Below, piece after piece: positions 1 through 4,825 of a DNA stretch of 5,419 bases. The position numbers and the translations under genes were made by a program. This DNA is from Vulcanimicrobiota bacterium (GTDB taxonomy: Bacteria > Vulcanimicrobiota > Vulcanimicrobiia > Vulcanimicrobiales > Vulcanimicrobiaceae), in NCBI GenBank assembly GCA_019233415.1, contig JAFAMK010000056.1:1-5419 (forward strand). The letters run 5' to 3'. The notes beneath the pieces were generated by a model that ran no database searches, was not told the origin of the DNA, and worked only from the letters and a program-made list of their open reading frames with translations. Each line of letters opens with the position of its first letter. Position 1 is the stretch's first letter.

Positions 1-2
1 GC

Positions 3-857
3 GCCTGCGGCCACGTGCCGGAGTGCCCGCGCTGCTCGACCTCACTGACCGTGCACCGCACCGAGTCGCTGCTGCGCTGCCACTGGTGCGACTTTCAGAC
101 GGCGCTGCCGGACATCTGCGCGGGCTGCGGCGTCGGGCCGGTGCGCGGGTTCGGCGCGGGGACGCAGCGCGTCGCCGACGAGGTGCAGCGTCTCTTTCCC
201 GAAGCCGTCGTCGTGCGGATGGACTCCGACACGACGACGCGCGTCGGCGACCACGCGCGGCTGCTAGAACGTTTCGCCGACGACGGCGACGTGCTGGTCG
301 GAACGCAGATGGTCGCGAAGGGGCTCGACTTTCCGACCGTCACGCTGGTCGGCGCCGTCGCCGCCGACCTCGATCTGCACGTCGCCGACTTCCGCGCGGC
401 GGAACGCACCTTCGCGCTGCTGACGCAAGTCTGCGGGCGCAGCGGTCGCGCGCGCGCCGGCGAGGCGATCGTGCAGACGTACTCACCGGAGCATCCGGCG
501 GTCACGTTCGCGGCGAAGCACGACTACGACGGCTTCGCGCGCGGCGAGCTGGCGGAACGGCGCGCGCTGCGCTGGCCGCCATTCACGTCGGTCGCGCAGC
601 TCGGCGCGATCGGGCGCTCGCGCCGCGCGGTCGAACGGGCGAGCGAAACGTGGGCGAGTCAGCTACGCGGCGATCCGCGCTTCGACGTGCTCGGTCCGGC
701 AACGTATCCGGTCGCGCGCGTGAACGAGGAATGGCGCTATCGCGTAGCGATTCGAACGAAGCAGATGGACGCGCTGCGCACCGCGATTCGCGAGCGCGTC
801 GTTCCGCTCGCCGACGCGGACGAGCACGTGCGCCTGACGATCACGATCGACGGCTGA
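3..857 (+). CDS. priA: Primosomal protein N' (PriA helicase), C-terminal part, 5' end outside the window
   Basis: PriA is a superfamily 2 DNA helicase that reloads the replicative helicase at stalled or collapsed forks. The frame is open from the left edge (codons in phase from base 3) to TGA at 855-857, giving 284 visible residues of a protein usually about 700-800 long. The visible part opens inside the zinc-binding insertion: Cys2 completes a first pair whose partner lies outside the window, followed by CPRC (8-11), CHWC (26-29) and CAGC (39-42). This is the family's eight-cysteine arrangement. Helicase motif V (GTQM 100-103, then KGLDF) and motif VI (QVCGRSGRA, 142-150) follow, then the PriA C-terminal domain. 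The ATP-binding Walker motifs must lie upstream. Nothing looks broken. The next gene starts 116 bases downstream on the same strand, across a hairpin-rich spacer, so co-transcription is uncertain. Identification rests on several family-specific motifs in the right order. Confidence 0.96.
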   Translation, partial: ACGHVPECPRCSTSLTVHRTESLLRCHWCDFQTALPDICAGCGVGPVRGFGAGTQRVADEVQRLFPEAVVVRMDSDTTTRVGDHARLLERFADDGDVLVGTQMVAKGLDFPTVTLVGAVAADLDLHVADFRAAERTFALLTQVCGRSGRARAGEAIVQTYSPEHPAVTFAAKHDYDGFARGELAERRALRWPPFTSVAQLGAIGRSRRAVERASETWASQLRGDPRFDVLGPATYPVARVNEEWRYRVAIRTKQMDALRTAIRERVVPLADADEHVRLTITIDG

Positions 858-866
858 GGGACTGCC

Positions 867-888
867 TGCCTAATCTGTGTGTTAGGCA
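867..888 (+). repeat. Inverted repeat after priA (7-bp stem, 8-nt loop)
   Basis: TGCCTAA (867-873) and TTAGGCA (882-888) are exact reverse complements around an 8-base loop, ten bases after the priA stop. TGCC is directly doubled at 863-870, so the right arm could instead pair with 859-866 (8 pairs with one C-A mismatch), giving two mutually exclusive stems. No T-run follows, so this is not a classical intrinsic terminator. It may help end or stabilise the priA transcript, or be part of the next gene's control region. Confidence 0.5.
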
Positions 889-901
889 ATCCTTGCATAA
901 A

Positions 902-919
902 GGGGGGTGACTACCCCCC
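902..919 (+). repeat. G6/C6 hairpin upstream of the lipoprotein gene
   Basis: Six G followed by T (902-908) and A followed by six C (913-919) are exact complements around a GACT tetraloop, giving a very stable 7-bp stem. It lies 55 bases before the TTG start at 974. Without a following T-tract it is an odd terminator. It could be a 5' leader hairpin, a transcript-protecting structure, or a factor-dependent stop for priA. Confidence 0.5.
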
Positions 920-935
920 GTGTGACATGGCACAC
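920..935. promoter_or_regulatory. Imperfect 16-bp palindrome, operator-like
   Basis: GTGTGACATGGCACAC reads the same on both strands at 14 of 16 positions, with GTGTG/CACAC arms and a CATG centre. It abuts the preceding hairpin and lies 38 bases before the lipoprotein start. Its size and symmetry would suit a dimeric regulator, but it could also be a weak third RNA hairpin (5-bp stem). I see no clear -35/-10 pair nearby, so its role is inference. Confidence 0.3.
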
Positions 936-960
936 TGGGATTGGGCCCACCCCAACACAC

Positions 961-966
961 GGAGGT
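961..966 (+). promoter_or_regulatory. Strong Shine-Dalgarno sequence that fixes a TTG start
   Basis: GGAGGT lies 7 bases before TTG at 974. It is a textbook ribosome-binding site and the clearest one in the window. It decides the start of the following gene: an earlier in-frame TTG at 941 would put this sequence inside the coding region and push the signal peptide 11 residues inward. Confidence 0.75.
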
Positions 967-973
967 TCTTTTC

Positions 974-1576
974 TTGCGACTCACAGGATGGTTCGCGATC
1001 GGTCTGGCGGCGACTCTAGCAGCTTGCTCGGGTGGCAGCGCGACCGCACCGTTCAGCCCCGCTTCGACGAACGCACTGAGCGCCGCGCGCTCCACCCAGT
1101 CGGTCAGCACGGCCGCCGCATCGACGACGAAGACGGTCAGCGACCGCGACCGCCACGGCGACGACGATGACGACGCCTGCGCCAGCCCCACCCCGACCCC
1201 GACCGCCACGCCGACCCCGAGCCGTGGCGCCCGCGACTTCGACCGTCGCGGTGACGACGGCGACAACGACGGCGACCACCACGGCGACGGCGATGGCGAC
1301 GGTCACCACGGCGACCATGACTGCTGCACGTCGAGCGCCAGCCCGACGCCGGCTCCGACCGCGACGCCCACCCCGGGCCGCAATGCGCGCGACGAGCGCC
1401 GCAGCAGCGACAGCGACGACAACGACGGCGACCACCACGACGGTGACGGCGACCACCATCACCACCACCACGGTTCGTGCGCGACCCCGGCGCCGACGTC
1501 GACCCCGACCCCGGCGCCGACCGACACCCCGTCGCCGACGCCGAGCCCCACTCCGAGCCCGCGTCCGACGCGCTAG
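974..1576 (+). CDS. Predicted lipoprotein with repeated Asp/His-rich blocks and Pro/Thr linkers
   Basis: I recognise no named family. The 200-residue product starts at TTG 974, chosen for its strong ribosome-binding site and well-placed signal peptide: a short positive start, a hydrophobic segment (about 5-17) and lipobox Leu-Ala-Ala-Cys with the lipid-acceptor Cys18. It is therefore probably exported and membrane-anchored. After a Ser/Ala/Thr-rich spacer (19-56) come three modules. Each has a block rich in Asp, His and Gly, then one or two Cys (69; 117-118; 169), then a Pro/Thr linker. The linkers at 70-88 and 122-140 match closely at an offset of 52 residues. Residues 105-110 (DGDGDG) fit the calcium-loop pattern DxDxDG, and 161-166 are six His in a row. 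The C-terminus is a Pro-rich tail ending at TAG. The composition suggests divalent-cation binding at the cell surface, but that is inference. A low-complexity stalk with no specific ligand is the main alternative. It is followed by a strong terminator. Confidence 0.75.
   Translation: MRLTGWFAIGLAATLAACSGGSATAPFSPASTNALSAARSTQSVSTAAASTTKTVSDRDRHGDDDDDACASPTPTPTATPTPSRGARDFDRRGDDGDNDGDHHGDGDGDGHHGDHDCCTSSASPTPAPTATPTPGRNARDERRSSDSDDNDGDHHDGDGDHHHHHHGSCATPAPTSTPTPAPTDTPSPTPSPTPSPRPTR
1218..1529 (+). repeat. In-frame coding repeat with 156-base period
   Basis: A 22-base stretch at 1262-1283 recurs exactly at 1418-1439, 156 bases (52 codons) later, both in the lipoprotein reading frame and both encoding DNDGDHH. 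The surrounding Asp/His blocks and Pro/Thr linkers follow the same spacing, with a third, shorter copy towards the 3' end. The outer limits given are approximate. The pattern suggests internal duplication followed by divergence. Confidence 0.65.
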
Positions 1577-1598
1577 TCCAGCAGCGCGGCACGACAAA

Positions 1599-1630
1599 GA
1601 AGAAGGCCACCCTCGCGGGTGGCCTTCTTC
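1599..1630. terminator. Bidirectional intrinsic terminator between convergent genes
   Basis: Bases 1599-1612 and 1617-1630 are exact reverse complements, a 14-bp stem with a TCGC loop. It lies 22 bases after the lipoprotein stop and 22 bases beyond the rpsT stop on the other strand. On the minus strand it is followed by TTTGTCGT, and on the plus strand by a pyrimidine-rich stretch containing GTTT. The T-tracts are modest, but the stem is by far the strongest in the window and its position between converging genes fits termination of both transcripts. Confidence 0.85.
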
Positions 1631-1652
1631 GCTTCTCGTTTGGCGGCGGAGC

Positions 1653-1901
1653 TCAGCGCGTGGCTTGCTTCGCGACCGCGCGCGCCAGCCGCGCCTTCTT
1701 GCGGGCGGCCTTGTTCGGATGAATGATCCCGCGGCCTGCCGCCTTGTCGAACTGCGCCTCGACCGACGACGTGACGGCCGGATCGTTCGCAGCCTTCGCC
1801 TTCTTGAACAGCGTCTTCAGGCGCGTCTTCGTGTCGAGGTTCCGCACCGTGCGCTTCTCGCTCTGGCGGACCCACTTCACCGCAGCTTTGATGTTGGGCA
1901 C
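1653..1901 (-). CDS. rpsT: 30S ribosomal protein S20
   Basis: S20 binds 16S rRNA early in small-subunit assembly. The 82-residue product is close to the family's usual 85-90. It has the typical start (PNIKAAVKWVRQSEKRTVRN, compare the family pattern ANIKSAKKRIRQNEKRRLRN), a basic helical middle, and the conserved end with GIIHPNKAARKKARLA. The GTG start at 1901 is chosen because it sits exactly where S20 proteins begin. The open frame continues upstream to 2006, but that extension does not resemble S20. No Shine-Dalgarno sequence precedes the GTG; a TAGTCT hexamer ends 7 bases before it, so a leaderless transcript is possible. rsgA lies upstream on the same strand across 167 bases, and both products act on the 30S subunit. 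The gene ends just before the shared terminator. Confidence 0.95.
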   Translation of the reverse strand: MPNIKAAVKWVRQSEKRTVRNLDTKTRLKTLFKKAKAANDPAVTSSVEAQFDKAAGRGIIHPNKAARKKARLARAVAKQATR

Positions 1902-1991
1902 GAGGAGTAGACTACCACAAACGCCCCCACCCGTCCAGAACCTGCATGCCCATACCGATTCCTGACCGTTGGGTAGTAGACGGGTTGGCAA

Positions 1992-2001
1992 GCGGTACCG
2001 C
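1992..2001. repeat. Perfect 10-bp palindrome in the rsgA-rpsT gap
   Basis: GCGGTACCGC is fully self-complementary and lies about 90 bases upstream of the rpsT start. It may be a protein-binding half-site pair or chance in GC-rich DNA. No promoter elements nearby are clear enough to assign. Confidence 0.3.
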
Positions 2002-2013
2002 ATCATAGGGTCC

Positions 2014-2066
2014 GGGACGGCGGCGCGCTACCAGCGATGGTAGCCCACACCCGGCGTCGCCGTCCC
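2014..2066 (-). repeat. Nested hairpins just downstream of rsgA
   Basis: An outer 9-bp stem pairs 2014-2022 (GGGACGGCG) with 2058-2066 (CGCCGTCCC). Inside it, 2027-2033 (GCTACCA) pairs exactly with 2038-2044 (TGGTAGC) around a 4-base loop that reads TCGC on the minus strand (GCGA on the plus strand). On the minus strand the structure begins two bases after the rsgA stop codon. No T-run follows, so it could be a processing or weak termination structure for rsgA, or the leader of rpsT, whose S20 product is known to control its own synthesis in E. coli. The function is inferred from position only. Confidence 0.45.
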
Positions 2067-2068
2067 CC

Positions 2069-2974
2069 CTAGTTGGCGGCTCGTGGAGCCGCCGGCGTCC
2101 CGGCGACGATCTCCTCGTAGGACGCGTAGCGGCTCGGCGCGATCCGGCCCTCGGCGACCGCCTGGCGGACCGCGCAGTCGGGCTCGGTCAGGTGCCGGCA
2201 GTCGGCGAACCGGCAGCGGGTCGCGGGCTCGCGCATCTCCGGGAACAGCCAGCCGACCTCGGCGGCGGGGAGCGGGTCCAGCTCGAACTCGCCGATTCCC
2301 GGGCTGTCGATGAGGAACCCCGCGCCGAGCCGGACCAGCCGCGCCGAGGTCGTCGTCTGCCGGCCACGGCCGAAACGCGAGAGGTCGCCGACGACCCCGA
2401 TCCCGCCGAGCGCGCGGAAGATGCTCGACTTGCCGACCCCGGAGTTGCCGACCAGCAGGGCGCGCCGGCCCGCGAGCAGCTCGCGCAGCCCGTCGATCCC
2501 GCGCCCGGCCTTCGGCTGCAGGATCAGCGTCGGAACGTCGACCGCGCGGTAGGTCGCGGCGACGCGCTCCGCCGCGTCCTCGCCGGCGAGGTCGGCCTTC
2601 GTCAGCAGCAGCAGCGGATCGACCTCGTGCTGCAGCGCGAACGCGACGAGCCGGTCGACCATCGCCAGGTGCAGCGGCGGCTCGACCAGCGCCGCGACGA
2701 CCGCGATCGTGTCGACGTTCGCGGCCATCGTTTTCACGCGGCCGCCGCCGGTGCGCCGGACCAGCGCGAAGCTGCGCGGGTGGACCGTGTCGACGACCAC
2801 GCGGTCGTCCGCGATCTGCTTCGCCTCGACCAGGTCGCCCGGGACGAGCATCGCGTGGCGCGCGCCCTTGCGCAGCGAGGCCAGGCGCGGTTCGCTCTCG
2901 TCCTCGGCGACGATCCACGCCGCGTTGCGGCCGACCGCGATCACGCGGGCCCGGCGGAGTCCGTCGTCGGTCAC
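2069..2974 (-). CDS. rsgA: Ribosome small-subunit-dependent GTPase A
   Basis: RsgA (YjeQ/YloQ) is a GTPase that binds late 30S precursors and checks maturation of the decoding centre. The 301-residue product has the OB-fold N-terminal region followed by the family's circularly permuted GTPase order: G4 TKAD (125-128), then the P-loop GNSGVGKSS (176-184), the G2 threonines (206-209) and G3 DSPG (223-226). The C-terminal zinc motif is intact: Cys254-x4-Cys259-x-His261-x5-Cys267. GTG at 2974 is chosen because the product then begins like the short Bacillus form (about 298 residues). An upstream open extension to 3097 would overlap the divergent gene and resembles nothing. No ribosome-binding site is visible. 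The start is only 18 bases from the divergent gene's start, so any promoter must reach into the neighbour's coding region. The stop is TAG at 2069-2071. Confidence 0.96.
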   Translation of the reverse strand: MTDDGLRRARVIAVGRNAAWIVAEDESEPRLASLRKGARHAMLVPGDLVEAKQIADDRVVVDTVHPRSFALVRRTGGGRVKTMAANVDTIAVVAALVEPPLHLAMVDRLVAFALQHEVDPLLLLTKADLAGEDAAERVAATYRAVDVPTLILQPKAGRGIDGLRELLAGRRALLVGNSGVGKSSIFRALGGIGVVGDLSRFGRGRQTTTSARLVRLGAGFLIDSPGIGEFELDPLPAAEVGWLFPEMREPATRCRFADCRHLTEPDCAVRQAVAEGRIAPSRYASYEEIVAGTPAAPRAAN

Positions 2975-2992
2975 GCGAACATCTGATCGACC

Positions 2993-3322
2993 GTGATCGT
3001 TAGCCGCAGCGTGACCCTTGCCGACCCGCTCGCACGTGCGAACGTCGTCGACGCGCTGCGCGGTCCGGGCGGCCCGGTCGGCGTCCTCGACGTGCACGAG
3101 GACGGCCCCGACGTGACGGTCCGCTTCGACGACGCCGTGACCTCGGCCGACCTCATCGACGACCTGGTTGCGATCGAGTCGGTCCTCGTCCCCGCGCGCA
3201 CGCCGGGCGAGATGGCGTTCGACGAGGCGGCCGCGATCGCGGCGGCGGGCCTGGGCGATCCCGAACTCGATGCATCGCGGATCGTCGAGACGTACCTCGC
3301 CGACGGGGGGATGCGCCGGTGA
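2993..3322 (+). CDS. Uncharacterised 109-residue protein translationally coupled to cdaA
   Basis: I do not recognise a family. The frame has the strong G/C third-position bias of its neighbours and its stop overlaps the cdaA start by four bases (GTGA at 3319-3322), so it is very probably translated and coupled to cdaA. By eye the first 70 residues alternate in a strand-helix-strand-strand-helix-strand pattern (strand 4-10, helix 12-24, strands 29-36 and 40-46, helix 51-63, strand 64-69), which would suit a small ferredoxin-like fold. The last 40 residues look helical and rich in Ala and acidic residues. There is no signal peptide, membrane segment, cysteine or metal motif, so it is probably cytoplasmic. 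GTG 2993 is the longest reasonable start; GTG at 3011 is an alternative. Neither has a clear ribosome-binding site. A role in controlling or assisting CdaA is suggested only by context. Confidence 0.75.
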   Translation: MIVSRSVTLADPLARANVVDALRGPGGPVGVLDVHEDGPDVTVRFDDAVTSADLIDDLVAIESVLVPARTPGEMAFDEAAAIAAAGLGDPELDASRIVETYLADGGMRR

Positions 3323-4185
3323 GCTGGCCGCCGATCCCGATCCACTTCACGGTCACCGACGCGATCGACATCGTCGCGACGTCGGTCCTGACGTACTATC
3401 TGCTGCTCCTCATCCGCGGAACGCGCGCCGTGCAGATCATGCTGGGTCTGTTCGTGCTGGTCGTGATTCTGGCCGTCTCGAACCTGCTGCACCTGCTCGT
3501 CCTCGCCACGGTCATGCAGTACCTCCTGCTGGGAACGGCGGTCGGTCTGCCGATCGTGTTCCAGCCGGAGCTGCGGCGCGGGCTCGAACAGCTCGGGCGC
3601 GGTCGGCTCTTCGTGCGCGACCGGCGCGCCGAGGACGAGGTCGCGGCCGAGCAGATTCGGATCGTCGCGCACGCGGGCTTCGTGCTCGCGCGCCAGCGGC
3701 TCGGCGCGCTGATCGTGATCGAGCAGCAGACGGGGCTGCGCGAGTACGTCGAGAGCGGAACCGCGCTCGACGCGCGGCTCTCGCTCGACCTCGTCCTGGC
3801 GATCTTCAACAAGACCTCGCCGCTCCACGACGGCGCGGCGATCGTGCGCGACCTGCTGATCGAAGGCGCGGCCTGCTTCCTGCCGCTGAGCGACAACACG
3901 CTCGCGGTCGACCGCCACGTCGGAACGCGCCATCGCGCCGCGGTCGGGCTCACCGAACAGACCGACGCGGTCGTCGTCGTCGTGAGCGAGGAGAGCGGTC
4001 TGGTCTCGGTCGCGCGCGCGGGCCGGCTCTCGGTCCCGATCGACGACGAAGAACGGCTGCGCCGCGTCTTGTCCGCCTGCATTCGCCCGACGCGCCGGGC
4101 CGCCAAGGCCGAGGGCGGCCTCCTCGCCAATCTGCTGACCCGGGTCCCGCGTGCTCAACCTTCTCAGGAACAACTTCGGACTTAA
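3319..4185 (+). CDS. cdaA: Diadenylate cyclase CdaA
   Basis: CdaA makes the second messenger cyclic di-AMP from two ATP. c-di-AMP controls potassium and osmolyte balance and cell-wall homeostasis in many bacteria. The 288-residue product has the family architecture: three predicted membrane helices in the first 80 residues (roughly 15-33, 38-56, 58-80), a linker helix, and a cytoplasmic DAC domain (about 100-250). The two signature catalytic motifs are intact: DGA (171-173, in LHDGAAI) and RHR (204-206, in GTRHRAA). A further conserved SEESG lies at 223-227. The C-terminal tail from about 255 is basic and looks poorly conserved. GTG 3319 is supported by a run of six G and an A (3305-3311) seven bases upstream, and by the four-base overlap with the preceding gene. 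The stop is TAA. Its 3' end overlaps the ybbR-type gene by 35 bases, as expected for a co-transcribed regulator. Confidence 0.96.
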   Translation: MSWPPIPIHFTVTDAIDIVATSVLTYYLLLLIRGTRAVQIMLGLFVLVVILAVSNLLHLLVLATVMQYLLLGTAVGLPIVFQPELRRGLEQLGRGRLFVRDRRAEDEVAAEQIRIVAHAGFVLARQRLGALIVIEQQTGLREYVESGTALDARLSLDLVLAIFNKTSPLHDGAAIVRDLLIEGAACFLPLSDNTLAVDRHVGTRHRAAVGLTEQTDAVVVVVSEESGLVSVARAGRLSVPIDDEERLRRVLSACIRPTRRAAKAEGGLLANLLTRVPRAQPSQEQLRT

Positions 4186-4822
4186 GGTCTTGGCGGTGTG
4201 CCTCGCGCTCGGCGCGTGGGGCTACTTTCACCTCGCCGCCGCGCCGGGAACGACGGCGCGGTTCGACCAGACGCTCTACGTTCCGATCGTCGTGACGGGG
4301 CTGCACCCCGGCTACCAGGCGCAGTACAACGAGAAGACCGCGACGGTCGTCGTCGAGGCGCCGCGCAACGGCGCGCCGCCGAAGCCCGACCAGGTGCAGG
4401 CGGTGCTCGACCTGAGCGGGATCGACGAGCCCGGCCCGCACTACGTGCAGGTGAAGGTCGCCGTCGGCGACCTCGCGCTCAAGTCGATCTCGCCCGGGAA
4501 CGTCAACGTGCTGCTCGACCGCATCGAGGACCACATCGTTCCGGTCGGCATCGACTACGGCGGCGACCAGCACAAGGTCGTCGTCGAGTCGGCCGAGGTC
4601 AGCCCGCCGCGCGCGACGCTGCGCGGCACGACGGCCGAGCTGGCGAAAGTGATGGGCGTGCGCGTCCACGTCGACATGCCCAGCGCGCCGTCGGTCCACG
4701 ACGACATGATGCGGGCGAGCGCGGTCGACGCGCACGGCGACGACGTCTCGACGGTCCAAATCTCGCCGAACCTCGTGCGCGTGCGCGTCCACTACGTCTC
4801 GGCGACCACGAAGACGCGCTAG
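4151..4822 (+). CDS. cdaR: YbbR-domain protein, CdaA regulator (CdaR-like)
   Basis: CdaR/YbbR proteins are membrane-anchored, extracytoplasmic partners that modulate the diadenylate cyclase encoded next to them. The 223-residue product starts with the typical short leader and one membrane helix (NNFGLKVLAVCLALGAWGYF, about 7-26), leaving the rest outside the membrane. The remainder fits two YbbR repeats of about 90 residues each (about 35-125 and 128-216), with the characteristic beta-rich text and recurring VxVxxP and V-x-P-x-x-V patterns. Bacillus CdaR has more YbbR repeats, so this is a short version. GTG 4151 lies inside the end of cdaA (35-base overlap) and has no obvious ribosome-binding site; termination-reinitiation coupling is likely. 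The stop is TAG at 4820-4822. The assignment rests on the N-terminal helix, the general look of the repeats and the position directly after cdaA. Confidence 0.9.
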   Translation: MLNLLRNNFGLKVLAVCLALGAWGYFHLAAAPGTTARFDQTLYVPIVVTGLHPGYQAQYNEKTATVVVEAPRNGAPPKPDQVQAVLDLSGIDEPGPHYVQVKVAVGDLALKSISPGNVNVLLDRIEDHIVPVGIDYGGDQHKVVVESAEVSPPRATLRGTTAELAKVMGVRVHVDMPSAPSVHDDMMRASAVDAHGDDVSTVQISPNLVRVRVHYVSATTKTR

Positions 4823-4825
4823 CGC

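Noticed and set aside
893..898. TTGCAT as a -35 promoter element for the lipoprotein gene
   Set aside because: No acceptable -10 lies at the right distance; the following bases form the G6/C6 hairpin.
1218..1529. CRISPR-like or satellite repeat
   Set aside because: The repetition is in frame, imperfect and explained by protein modules; there are no uniform repeats with unique spacers of constant length.
1016..1597. 193-residue minus-strand and overlapping plus-strand frames across the lipoprotein gene
   Set aside because: They are the Val/Arg- and Thr/Ala-rich readings of the same repeats. The frame from 974 alone has a ribosome-binding site, signal peptide and lipobox.
1902..2006. 35-residue N-terminal extension of rpsT
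   Set aside because: It is open by chance: S20 proteins begin at the GTG at 1901, and the extension has no similarity to the family.
2192..2986. 264-residue open frame on the plus strand opposite rsgA
   Set aside because: rsgA on the minus strand has every GTPase and zinc motif; this frame has only shadow-like composition.
2975..3097. 41-residue N-terminal extension of rsgA
   Set aside because: It would overlap the divergent gene and does not resemble RsgA N-termini, which match from the GTG at 2974.
2971..4173. 400-residue open frame on the minus strand opposite cdaA and the 109-residue gene
   Set aside because: Its product is a low-complexity Arg/Asp/Gln-rich string typical of the antisense shadow of GC-rich genes. 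The opposite strand encodes a clear CdaA with intact catalytic motifs.
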